The notes under the pieces: generated by a model
Databases searched by the model: none
The model's input: the letters and a program-made list of their open reading frames with translations, nothing else
What the model was told of the DNA's origin: nothing
Shown: piece by piece, positions 1 to 11,730 of the stretch
Layout: each line of letters begins with the position of its first letter
How positions within the stretch are numbered: position 1 is the first letter of the stretch
Program-made: the position numbers and the translations under genes
Assembly (NCBI GenBank): GCA_003024175.1
Contig: MDYQ01000078.1
Coordinates: forward strand, 124,001-188,000
Source of the DNA: Planoprotostelium fungivorum
Lineage: Eukaryota > Evosea > Variosea > Cavosteliida > Cavosteliaceae
Length of the DNA stretch: 64,000 nucleotides
Reading direction: 5' to 3'

Positions 1-2642
1 ACACGTTCCACGTGATAAATAAAATGAAATAAAATGTTCACCGAGGATTTCGTCGCCGATTTTCGTGACAAAATCGAAAGCTCCGGGGTCCTCCCTCTTC
101 TTCTTCTCTGCTTTCGTCTTGGATAAGAGTCTGGCCAATATTTTAGACACGGCCAATTCGACGGCTCGGCTCAAGAAGAGGTAGTGTCCGGCTGGATGAT
201 GACGTCAGACGATGAGAGAATAAAACGAAATAAAATGCACGCACAGATGTTGACTAGGATGTAGTTGATGAAGAAAGTGGTGACGCCGGGGACGGCGGAG
301 GCCAGGAGAGATGGAATGTTCATTGGTGATTCGAGGAGGGTACCGATGGATCTGATGGCTCATCAGACTCATCATCGATCGGTGTGCATGATGTTGATGA
401 TTCGGATGCATCACGGTTTGTGATGTGATGTCGTTTTGTGATGTGATGTCGTTTTGTGATGTGATGTCGTTCTGTGTAGAGAAGATGAGATGAGGTGATG
501 CTCACTTGTAGAGTGCACCAGAGATGACACAGACGAAGAAGACATTGAATAAAACGAAGGACCAGTAACTTCTCATGACTTGATGGTCTAAGTACAATTC
601 ACTGTGGAAGATCAATCACAACGATAAGATTCACATTCCATTATACCTGATGGGAAATGCGAGAGAATGGATGCTCCTCAGAATGAGAACGAGGAAGAAC
701 ATGAACAATCGAAGGGCCAACGTCGGCAAAATTCCTTGTATAATACCTTTCTATCGTCAATTGAAATGACTCTTTCATCACAGAAAGATGACATCGTAAC
801 TCATGAAGATGAAAGATAAATCATCTCAATAATCAATCAACGAAAACGAGAGAATATAAAAGATGAATCATCTCTTGATCATCAATAAACGAAAGATAAA
901 ACTGTGAACGAGAAACTCACCCGTCAACCAAGAAGAAGTAGCTAACAGTTTCACGAGAAAATCGAAACCGGGGATCTTCGATAAAGTGGCCAAATTCATG
1001 ATGCCAGATAAGAAGGCGACGGGTACGGGCCAGAATAAGAAGAGTGCAATGATGAGACCGATGGAAGCGATGGCTCCAACAGTTCTCACGTGTGCTCCTC
1101 GGTTGACGTTCTTCCAGATGATTGAGTCTGCGTCCTTTTTTTTGCGATCAGTCGGTGGAGAGAGGAGAGTGGACTCACCGGTGCCATGGTAACGGATAGA
1201 CTCCATCTGTGTCTGCGCCGTGTCAGTCGATGTGATGATGATGATCATCATGTCCGTGATGAGATGCTCGTCTCGATGATGACAATGTTCAATCTTCATT
1301 CACCTGTGAATCGTCTGAGATGCCATGACCGCCGCAGGTGCTCTCCTGAATACGGCAAACGCCAACGGGGTCACCTTCTTCTCGTTTTCCCTCACTCCTT
1401 CTCTGTCTCTCGTTCAGCCATCATACTAATCCACATACACTATCATTTACCTCGCTGCATCGATCTTTCTAAGCAACTCTTGTTTCTTGATCGTGTGGAA
1501 TTCTTCAGAGTCCATCTTTGGTCCACACAGACTCTCCTTGTGAGTCAATCTCTCTTCTCCTTCCTTCTTCTCCTGGGAAGGGTGAGTCCATCTACAACGT
1601 TGTAGATGGAAGTCACCGCGTTGTAGTCGATGGCGATCTGGAGGTTGTTCGATACGACGGAATATTCCTCTTGTAATTCTCGGAGTTTGGCCGCGGAAGG
1701 CACCATGACGAGAGCTCCAATGCTTCCTGTCTCTCATCAGTCATCGCGATCACCATCATCATCATGATCTTCAGAATGTGAGAAGATGATCATCACCTGC
1801 CGAGTGGATTCTCTCCATGGCGGGAAGTAATTTCTCTTCCGATCTCAAATGGACGCTGACCTGATCGCATCGTCAGAATCCATCATGTTAGAGTGTTCCA
1901 TGTCCCCACGTCTTTGATGAGCGCGGTCGACCTTCGAGTGCGGTGCTTCTGAGAATCTCTGATGGCTAAAAGGGAGCTGAGAGATGCATACTTGTACATG
2001 AAGAACCATACGGCGAAGGTGGTGAAGATGGTCAAGATGAGAGGAGCGGCGAGGACGTTCGACTTGGCTTGGAGGTTAGACATGGTCACCACGTCTAATC
2101 CCATGACGTAGCCACTGATGTCCGGGGCCAGTTTGCTATTCTGGAAGACGTGAGTGATTGGAAATGGTAGCGGTGGACTTACGGATCCCAATGTGTAGAT
2201 ACCCATCAGGAGTGGGGAGTTCATCAGAGTGAGAGCTGCAAACAAGAAGGCGGCATATTTCAGAAACTTGAGATATAATACCTAGGTCATGTCAACTAAA
2301 GATTGGAAGATGGTGGGTCACCGTCTCGAGGCCAGCGTGATTGGGAAGCATGTATGCCTCTTCATTGTAACGGAGGACGTACATAATCCAGTTGAACCAT
2401 CCCTTCGATTTGTCATAATCAGGTCTAAAAATGTCTCTTCCTTGACTGTATGCAATTCAGAAGACGTCGATGGATCTGTATGTTCACTTGGTGGTGAAGA
2501 TCTTTCTCATAAAGTATCGAGGAAACTTCTTCCTGAGAAGAACAGCCAAGATAAAGAAGACAACCGCAGTCGCTCCGGTGATAATGATGGTTGTGTACAG
2601 AAGAGACGGAGCCCCGCTGACTTGCATGCTATCGTCGCTCAT
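1..2642 (-). CDS. CSC1/OSCA/TMEM63-family mechanosensitive cation channel (3' end off window)
   Basis: This is a multi-exon gene read leftward from the ATG at 2642 (MSDDSMQVSG, then a first membrane helix ending in VFFILAVLLRKKFPRYF). Later exons match the family in order: GWFNWIMYVLRYNEEAY (about 2330-2430), the VLYLKFLKY and FAVWFFMYKYASL helices, a cytoplasmic exon (AKLRELQEEYSV), PLAFAVFRRAPAAVMASQT, IIWKNVNRGAHVRTVG and ALFLFWPVPVAFLSGIMN (about 1000-1080). After these come ILPTLALRLFMFFLVLILR (about 640-740) and RSYWSFVLFNVFFVC. The last exons reach the left edge, so the C-terminus is missing. Introns are 35-100 nt; one (1572-1615) is little more than the palindrome TCTACAACGTTGTAGA, and another (about 200-250) holds a TTTTATTTCGTTTTATTC tract. 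The family opens in response to osmotic or mechanical membrane tension and passes calcium and other cations. The assignment rests on family pattern recognition. Confidence 0.82.
418..475. repeat. 18-bp tandem repeat, about three copies, in a channel-gene intron
   Basis: The unit TTTGTGATGTGATGTCGT is repeated about three times with one late change. It lies between two exons of the CSC1/OSCA-like gene and is non-coding in that gene's frame. Confidence 0.8.
1586..1607. repeat. Perfect 22-bp palindrome filling an intron (type copy)
   Basis: The core TCTACAACGTTGTAGA is flanked by CCA and TGG, giving a perfect 22-bp inverted repeat. It forms the middle of a roughly 44-nt intron of the channel gene, with only the donor GTGACTT and the acceptor ACTCACCCTTCCCAG outside it. 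Half-sites of the same word recur across the window, mostly in introns. Confidence 0.9.
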
Positions 2643-3517
2643 CGTGTTTGTGTTCGTGTAGTGTGGTGTTGATCGTTACCGTCTCTTGGTTCAATACGAG
2701 GGCTGTGGTCCCCAACTCTGGCACTGAAAAGAATAGATAGATTGAGCCTTAGATCTATTCAGAGACGGAAGAATTCGGTGAGATATCGCGTCCCAAGGCG
2801 TTCCATGTGATACTATGCGCCAGCAAAGGTATTCCATGAAAGACAAATTCTCCGTGTGTTACTCAGTCAATCAGGCGAGGGTAATAAACTCACATAAAGC
2901 TGGTCGTGTGTTACAGGATCCGCTCGTTTTATCGGGGAGAAGAATAGAAACTGGCGGCATATGGAGACGAAGACTTCTACACATGAGGGTGTTTCTGTGT
3001 TTCTATTGAGCGGTAATGATGGGGGCGCACCTCTGTGTGCTCAACTCGGCAATGACAGTTGTTGAAAGACTACCTTTCACTGTCATCTTGCGTATCACCG
3101 CAAGCCAGCGTGATCAGACATACCTAATGCATTATGGTCCACTGTACAAAACTGTCCACTGGATTGCGGTAATACGGGATTACAGTGTAGCCTAGAGCTA
3201 TGTGTGTACGATGGCCCTCCAGAACAGTCGAAAGTGATCTGACATAAAATTCATTGCGTGGGACATCGGCTTTTTTCTCACACTCGTTTCGAGACTAAGA
3301 ATCTCGCAAGCGTGTGCGTGTGAATCGATTGACGGTCTGATCAGGCAATCACGACGAGGACCACAGCGATATGCCAGCGACTTGACTTTTTCGAGACGGG
3401 GTGGTGACAGGAGTCTCGTCAGTGTCTTCTGACTGTTTTTGTCATTCTTTGAATCTTCGACCGAAGAAGCTCTTCCGGACGAATACAAACGAGAAAGAAG
3501 AGCAATCGACAGACACG
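2643..3517. other. Intergenic region between two divergent membrane-protein genes
   Basis: No convincing gene is seen. A 64-codon ATG reading frame near 2816 and a leftward frame at 3198-3524 have no recognisable family features. A hairpin lies at 3052-3086. The region probably holds the promoters of the CSC1-like gene (leftward) and the four-helix gene (rightward). Confidence 0.5.
3052..3086. repeat. Intergenic hairpin, 13-bp stem with a bulge
   Basis: ATGACAGT, a TGTT bulge, GAAAG, a five-base loop, then CTTTCACTGTCAT pair as a 13-bp stem. Its role is unknown; it could be a chance or regulatory structure. Confidence 0.45.
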
Positions 3518-4059
3518 ATGGCACCTCAGACTATCGGATCGTATCTCGCCTTCATCCCCTTCATCCTCTCCCTACTGGCGGGCACGTCTCTCCTCATTTT
3601 GATGATGTTCAATTTGTTCTTCGCGGCATTTGCAGCACCCTTCCTCGTCTGCAGCTTCATCTTGTTCTTCTATGTCCGAGGCCTCAGAATCGCGTGTAGG
3701 ACGACAACACCGGTGAGGAGCAACATTAGATACCGTCTGTCTGACGATTTCATCAGATCACCACTGGAACCATCATTCTGGCCGTCTTATCCTGCCTCGT
3801 GATGGCGGTCGGTTTCGCTATAGCTGGATGTCTTTGGGTATTTGGCAATGGAATGAGCTCCAGCGGATGTGGACAGCTGCAAGGTTCACAGAGAGAGCAA
3901 TGTAACGACTGGCACCGCAATCACCAGTGGGACTTCCTCGCTGTCATTCCAGCTTGGATCGTCTTCTGCATCTTGGTCGTTCTTCCACTGGTACTGGTGA
4001 TGCGTCACGTGAAGAGGTGCCAGAGTGATGCAGCGATGCGTCCTCTGTATACTGTATAA
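3518..4059 (+). CDS. Small four-helix membrane protein, family unknown
   Basis: There are two exons. Exon 1 (3518-3712) encodes MAPQTIGSYLAFIPFILSLL and two strongly hydrophobic helices. An intron of 44 nt (3713-3756, GTGAGG to CAG) joins in phase 0. Exon 2 (3757-4059) encodes a third helix (IILAVLSCLVMAVGFAIAG), a Cys-containing loop (SSGCGQLQGSQREQCNDW) and a fourth helix (VIPAWIVFCILVVLPLVLV), ending MRPLYTV. The total is about 165 residues. The two cysteines between helices 3 and 4 could form an extracellular disulfide. The layout is tetraspan-like, but the CCG and other tetraspanin marks are absent, so no function is assigned. It sits between a mechanosensitive channel and a potassium transporter. 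Confidence 0.7.
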
Positions 4060-4202
4060 ATAGAGAGCCGTCGTCTTGAAATATCAAAGAGCTCGTTCTA
4101 AGCTTAGAACGTTTCAGATGGCTGATTCGATCATGTGCTGAGAGAATTCGCACGCGACTAAATCTGTTGAGCGAATCGCTCCGAAGAAAGGATACCCTGA
4201 AG

Positions 4203-6787
4203 ATGAGATGTAAAAGCTCGAAATCGAAAGAAAACACAACACCATCGCAATCATCCACGACGACCTCCATGCAAACCGACGTTGAAGAGTCGTTAATCGA
4301 TCTCGATTTTCGAGACATCTCTCCGTCTGAGATCGGCCAGATGGTGAAAGATATGCCCAATCGTCTTAGACAGGGAACGATGCAAGGGAAGAACTGGATC
4401 ATATCTAAGGTACAGTCGAAAGAGTGAAACTGATGGCAGATCTGATTGGGACACAGATCTTGGACGTATCATTCTTAAATCTACACGTGACATACTTTCT
4501 CATCCTCGGTTTCTTGGGATCGATCATACTCTTCGTCTTTGAATTGAACAACACAAACATTTCGTATGTAGATGCCTTTTTCATGTCCTTCTCCTCCGTA
4601 TGCTCTGTCGGTGAGCACATCAGAATCTCATCTACCCTTTCACATCCATCTCAACTTAATCTGATCATCATCCAATCAACCAGTCCTTCCATCTTGCAAC
4701 GTGCAGCATCTCCATCTGATCTCCCACGAGGTCTCTCCACCGTAGAAATTCATCCTCTCCATTACGCGTCTCAGATCATCTTGTTCATCCTCTTTCACCT
4801 GGGTGGTAGTGTCTTCACGACACTGGGAGTCCTCATCGTTCGTCGACATTTCTTCCGCAAGCGATTCATCTACGGTGACCTCAGTGACCTACCCCAGACC
4901 GTGAGTCCCAAACCTTTGTGCCGTCGCAAATGTTCGTGACGCCGGGGTAGGTACAGATCGAGGGGGGTGTAGCGCAAGTAGATGCAGTGAGGTCTGAATC
5001 TACACCGCGGCGATCGATAGACAGAAGAGTTTCAAATGAAATCCAGTCCAGAGCCACCACACCCAGAGTGAGACTATTCCGCGACATTTCTCGGAATATT
5101 CACGAAAATTTCGACAGATGCTCCCGCCTCCCCCGGCCTCCGTTGTAGATGACGTGAAGATCCACGAAGTAGAGTACGTATCACTTTCTAGATTGATGTA
5201 CATCGTGGTGGGCTATATGATCACCATCTACACCACATCTATCATCCTCCTCTGCATCTGGTCGTGTGAGTCCGTCGACGTCGACTTTTCCCGGATTTTT
5301 CTGACCCTTCCAGACACGGACCGTGACGCCGTGGCCGGGTTAGAGATGGATGGTGTGAATCCTTTCTTCTTCTCCGTGTTCGAAACTTTTGCTGCGTTCA
5401 ACAATGCGGGACTCACGCTTACGAAAGAGAACGCTGTGCTCTTTCATCGCTCGAGGTGAGATATCGCATCTGCGAAAAAATGCGCATCTGCGAAAGAGCG
5501 CATCTGCGAAAGAGCGCATCTGCGAAGGAGCATCTGCGATTTTAAGAGCTGATGTGACGTAGGTTCTTCTTACTGTGGATGTGTCTATTGATCACACTGG
5601 GTAACACTGGTTTCCCGATAGCCCTTCGTTTCATCGTCTACCTCTTCCGGTGGATATCGCGGAGAATTCGCGGAGAACTCACGTTACGTAGACGCTACTC
5701 TTCCACCCCTGCACCGTACAAGATTCTATTGGTACGTCCACGTACGTTGTTTACTCATCTTTTTCCCGCCACGGAGACGAAAATTCTGACGATCACTTGG
5801 CTGTTGATCACGACCACTCAGGTGCGTTGTAGATGCATGATGTAACGTCTCTTTAATGGATGACATCAGATGGTGGTGATGTCAGTGTTGGGCGGCAGAG
5901 GTACAGCGTTTGATGGTATGTCAACTTCAGATCGGTGAGTCTACAACCAGCCACGTCTTTTAGTGCATTTCGGGGAGGAGATGATTTAATCATATTTATT
6001 CTTTCGACAGAATCTTGAATTCATTTTTCATGAGCGTTTCAACCAGAACGGGCGGCTTCAATTCCGTCGCGGTCGAGCAATTGGGAGGAGGTATTTCAAA
6101 TTTCAAATATCCCGCCAAGTTAACGGTCTCTAGGTGTCCTCGTCTTGTTTGTTGTCTTCATGTACATCGCAGCTTACCCTTTTGTCGTCGCACTCCACGG
6201 CTCGGCCGTTTTAGAGTCTGATGAGTTTGTAGATGATGATGATGAGGCCTCTAAGGTGCTCCGTCTTTCTCTTCGAATCTGACCTCACAGGTACAACGCG
6301 ATGCTTACACGGGGATGCGTCTCAAATCTGCGCCGAAAGCTAGGCGCGGGATGCGAAGTCTCGTCAACGCCATATCTTTTCACACGCAATCTCTCTTCTT
6401 TCAACACATCGTTTGGCTCATTGTAGTTTGGTTCTTGGTCACCGCAGTGGAGAGTCAAAAGTGATGACGTGTGTGTGACGTATGATGACGTCATCACAGG
6501 ATCGACACCGAATTCTCCGTGGCTTTTCGAGCCATATTTGAGATCGCGTCTGCGTACGGTACGGTCGGGCTATCGATCGGTGTGGGCTACACTTCTTATT
6601 CGGGGGTCTTGACTCCCTTTTCAAAATTTCTCATCGTCACGGTCATGTTCATCGTGAGTCGATGTGATGGAGGGGACGATGCTGATGATGAAACAGGGGA
6701 GACACAGAGGACTCCCTAGTTCTTTGGATCCTGCCATCAATCTGTATCAGAAACCGAAGAAGAAGGAAGATGAGACGGCGATATGAA
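4203..6787 (+). CDS. Trk/HKT-type potassium transporter, fungal-like
   Basis: This is a multi-exon membrane protein that takes up K+ (or Na+) through four pore-loop repeats. The start is the ATG at 4203 (MRCKSSKSKE), because the frame upstream has only a TTG. The N-terminus is a Ser/Thr-rich cytosolic tail. Family blocks follow in order: LNLHVTYFLILGFLGS and YVDAFFMSFSSVCSVG (first pore loop, 4457-4610), then HYASQIILFILFHLGGSVF. Next are FETFAAFNNAGLTLT (second loop, about 5380-5420), WMCLLITLGNTGFPIALRF, LLVRPRTLFTHLFP and SVSTRTGGFNSV (third loop, about 6030-6065). The last blocks are EIASAYGTVGLSIGVGYTS (fourth loop, about 6540-6600) and the C-terminal GRHRGLPSSLDPAI. That terminal block is typical of fungal Trk proteins and sets the final exon after the intron at about 6653-6695. 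At least nine introns are present, one of them carrying a tandem repeat. Confidence 0.88.
5465..5539. repeat. 17-bp tandem repeat in a Trk-gene intron
   Basis: The unit GCGCATCTGCGAAAGAG is repeated about four to five times with small changes. It lies inside the intron between the exon ending LFHRSR and the exon starting FFLLWMCLL. Confidence 0.8.
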
Positions 6788-6985
6788 CTGTAGAGACGGA
6801 ATCTCTCGATAGAAGCGAATGAATTCACGTCAGAATGATGAGAAGTAAAATAGTGCGATATCCAGATAGAAGGATTCTCTTCTGTTTCTGATAGGAGATG
6901 AGGACTTGATAATAGACGATCACCACGAGTGGAAGTGTTAGTGTTTCTGCTCTTCCGCTCACCACAAAAGAGCAGAAGAGCGCAA

Positions 6986-7390
6986 ATGGAGGAATTCATT
7001 GGTGATGGACAAGATGAAATAGCAGGCTTTTACAGGTATTTACATTATCATCATATTGACAGGACGAAGGCTATAACCATCACAGCGAAACTGAATACTG
7101 CTGCTTCTGGACCGTCCGCCATATCGTGTGGGAGTGTATGTCTGTTAAGAAGGTAGCGGATCAAATCGGTGTGACTACCGATGGTATAGAATTAGGTCTG
7201 CGCGAGGCAAAGATGTGGTTGTTGCTGTCCCTTCAAAGTGTGAAGATGTTGTGATGCCGCGTCGCGATATCTGGTCGGACTCGAGTGTCAGGAATTCTTC
7301 TGTTTCCTGGATCTAGGAGATCCCCTCACGCCACCTCAAGCGGATGATCTATCAGAAGCTGATACGCACAGCTTCTTGGAAGGCGTGTGA
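6986..7390 (+). CDS. Possible small spliced gene, unknown product
   Basis: An ATG at 6986 opens MEEFIGDGQDEIAGFY. A 27-nt candidate intron (GTATTT to GACAG) leads into a frame reading DEGYNHHSETEYCCFW and IVWECMSVKKVADQIG. A second frame, DAASRYLVGLECQEFF to SFLEGV, stops at 7390. Joining the two needs another intron near 7190-7240 that I could not place. The composition looks coding, but there is no recognised domain. It lies between the Trk gene and a leftward small gene. The 27-nt intron is shorter than others here, so the model is weak. Confidence 0.3.
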
Positions 7391-7403
7391 TGTACCACAT
7401 CAG

Positions 7404-7850
7404 TTAGAGGCGATGATAAATTGAGGACTGACGATCTAAGATATATAACACAGGATACAACTGCTTGTCAGTATTCATCACAACATGAGTGGTAGTCATC
7501 AACACAAACCTACGTGATCGAATTTCTGCTCTTATCCTGATAAAGAAATTTATGTACACACCGACGAAGAATAGAAATATAACCACCAACAGTCGCCACC
7601 GACGCATCTCAGGCGAAGAAGGAAGATATAAACCCCTGTGTTTATTTGAACCCTCGATTAGTATACATTCGTCTTCGTTTAATACTGAATCAAATGATAT
7701 AATATATGACGATTGGGACACAGTCACTTCTAGACCCTCACCTTCTGACTCTGGAAATACTTGACTAAATTCGTCGGTTAGATGTGTGATCTTGGTGGGA
7801 TCAGCCCCGCAACACCACGAAAACACGTTTCGGAAATTTTCGAAAGACAT
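7404..7850 (-). CDS. Single-pass membrane protein, unknown
   Basis: This is an uninterrupted 148-codon frame with an ATG at 7850 and a stop at 7404. The N-terminal 85 or so residues are hydrophilic and acidic (FPESEGEGLEVTVSQSSY). One membrane helix follows (LLVVIFLFFVGVYINFFI), then a basic stretch (RIRAEIRSRR). By the positive-inside rule the C-terminal side may be cytosolic. No family is recognised. Single-exon genes are uncommon in this window, so it may be a real small gene or a remnant. The overlapping rightward frame at 7489-7764 is treated as its shadow. Confidence 0.4.
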   Translation of the reverse strand: MSFENFRNVFSWCCGADPTKITHLTDEFSQVFPESEGEGLEVTVSQSSYIISFDSVLNEDECILIEGSNKHRGLYLPSSPEMRRWRLLVVIFLFFVGVYINFFIRIRAEIRSRRFVLMTTTHVVMNTDKQLYPVLYILDRQSSIYHRL

Positions 7851-7997
7851 GTAGCAAAAAGATGAGCAGATGAAACATCTTCTGTCACAAAAATACCACC
7901 TCCGTTCTCACACGACTGGCATGAGAAGGTCCCACAGTCTCCCTCACAGAGTGTATACTCATTTTATAAATATCTCATCATCACATTGTGTTACGAT

Positions 7998-8781
7998 CAG
8001 TCTGGAAACCATTGCGTCATGGATAGATCGTACAGAGGATTCGTCAACTCCGGATGATTCGACATGATCTGACCCAGGGAGGTGTACGGCGTCTCATCTT
8101 CCCAATGATCTCCCACGTATCCTTCTAACGTCTTTCTCATGCGATTGTGCCTGACTCTTCCCCTTTCATCGACCCACGATAACTACGTCGGTCACGCGAC
8201 GTCCATCTCACATTGCATCACACCGTCATCACTTCTCGGTCTCCACGTGAGCTGCCTCTAAAGATGAATGATCCTCTTGGACGTCCGAAGAGGGTTGTAT
8301 TCGCTGCACCGACACGCATCGCTCCATAGAAACACCTTTGAAAATGATGTTCATCCCGATCGAAGGGGATCATGCTCTTATAAACCTGCCATCGTCAGAG
8401 GAGTGGTATTCTGAATTCAAGCCACCTGATGCCACGTGCATTCTGCGCTGGGAAGGATGACAATGTCGAAGTCACGCCCACACAGCTGCCGCCACAGTAT
8501 CGGACGTTTCAGCATCTCGTTCCACCTGTTCTTCTTGTTTAATGTCTTCTGTATCAATCATGGTGACAAGACGATCACCTCCGATTCAAGGATGCAAGAT
8601 TGCAGACCGAATGGATGTCACAGAAGGTCACGATGACCAATTGCACATCCACAGGTAAATCGTCCATCGAAGTGACATCATCACCGTCACCATCGCAATG
8701 ATGTCCTTCCGCCCTCTCCTTCTTTCTGGACAGATCACTTCCGCCAGACAGGAGCCTCTTCAACAGTCTCTGTCCTCTCAT
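7998..8781 (-). CDS. F-box protein
   Basis: The F-box reads DDLPVDVQLVIVTFCDIHSV followed by CNLASLNRR, then crosses a roughly 55-nt intron into WNEMLKRPILWRQLCGRDF. This matches the usual LP..V...IL.F......L..L...N+.W......LW+.L pattern. F-box proteins link substrates to SCF ubiquitin ligases through Skp1. Downstream exons (VYKSMIPFDRDEHHFQRCFY, and GYVGDHWEDETPYTSLGQIM ending MTQWFPD at 7998) show no substrate-binding repeat that I recognise. The start may be the ATG at 8781, which gives a basic leader, or the ATG just before the F-box near 8671. Exon joins at 8230-8330 are uncertain. Confidence 0.68.
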
Positions 8782-9133
8782 GCTCTTTGCCTATCGGTTT
8801 CGGAAGAAATGTGCCTGCGTGATGCAATATATATTCCATCCTATGTCCTCTGTTCTGAGTACCTCCACCGCGAAGTGTAGTCGAAATTTACTCATAGAAC
8901 CACTTCATCCTATCTCAACACATTCCTTTGTATCTATGAAACGTATCTCTGCATCCACACCAGACGATGGAGGATTGCATCACACCGCACCGCCACGCAA
9001 CACAACATCACGATGACATCACATCACGCTATTCCAATCCATCTCACACAACATCATGATGCATCTCGTCCCATCACATCGCCACGATGGTGAACATGAA
9101 GACTTGAATCTACATCAAATGATCGTAATTTAT
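8782..9133. other. Non-coding gap rich in CATCACATC-type simple repeats
   Basis: No gene is seen. The stretch at about 8970-9080 is made of irregular CATCACA, CATCATGATG and similar words, the same low-complexity style seen in introns here. It contains the 3' flank of the UGP gene and the 5' flank of the F-box gene. Confidence 0.5.
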
Positions 9134-11088
<1,955 letters not shown>

Positions 11089-11730
11089 TGTGTGATGTCT
11101 CTGTGTGCTGCTCGTGAAAATACGGCGGCTGTCGTCGGCAACGTGGGAGATCGAAAACTGGCCGAAAACTTAACATTATCTGGTTACGTAAATCCCAAGT
11201 AGAACTCCGGGACTGCACCCCTTTCCGTGGACTATAGAAGATGAGCACATCATCTCATGGATTGGACTTCGTGTCGATTATCTGTCGATTTGGAGGATGC
11301 AGAGACGAGGTCTGAGATGAGATGGATGTGACAAAGATGGTGTCGATGAACGCTCGAAAGGTAGGGAAGATATTCTGGAGAGGATATTTATAATAGATCG
11401 CGTCTGTGCAGCGACTTCATGATCAGGGCGCATCGGAACGCTCTCGTGTCGGATAAAAATGCGACAGAGAAACCGACCGATTATCGGTAGATTTTCGACC
11501 CGCTCACACTATGGGCAAATCCAGCATGATGCTATCACCCAGGGATCGCATTACCTCTAATCCCTCTGTCATGCATGATCCAGCGGTTCACGGTCGACTC
11601 TCGAAACAAACTCAAGTGTTCCATTTTTTCGATCAAAATGCGATCGCGGTGCACCGCGATCACACACACAACAAAGAATGTGCACAGGACACAAGAAGAA
11701 GACAACCGTTTCATCTGATGCTTTATATCA
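11089..11730. other. Gap between the UGP start and the Sib-like gene stop
   Basis: No gene is supported. It holds the UGP promoter and 5' leader (proximal part) and the 3' flank of the adhesin gene. A roughly 85-codon rightward frame at 11511-11768 overlaps the adhesin stop and shows no family features. Confidence 0.5.

Noticed and set aside
3198-3524. Leftward 108-codon frame
   Set aside because: It overlaps the start of the four-helix gene on the other strand and has no recognisable features.
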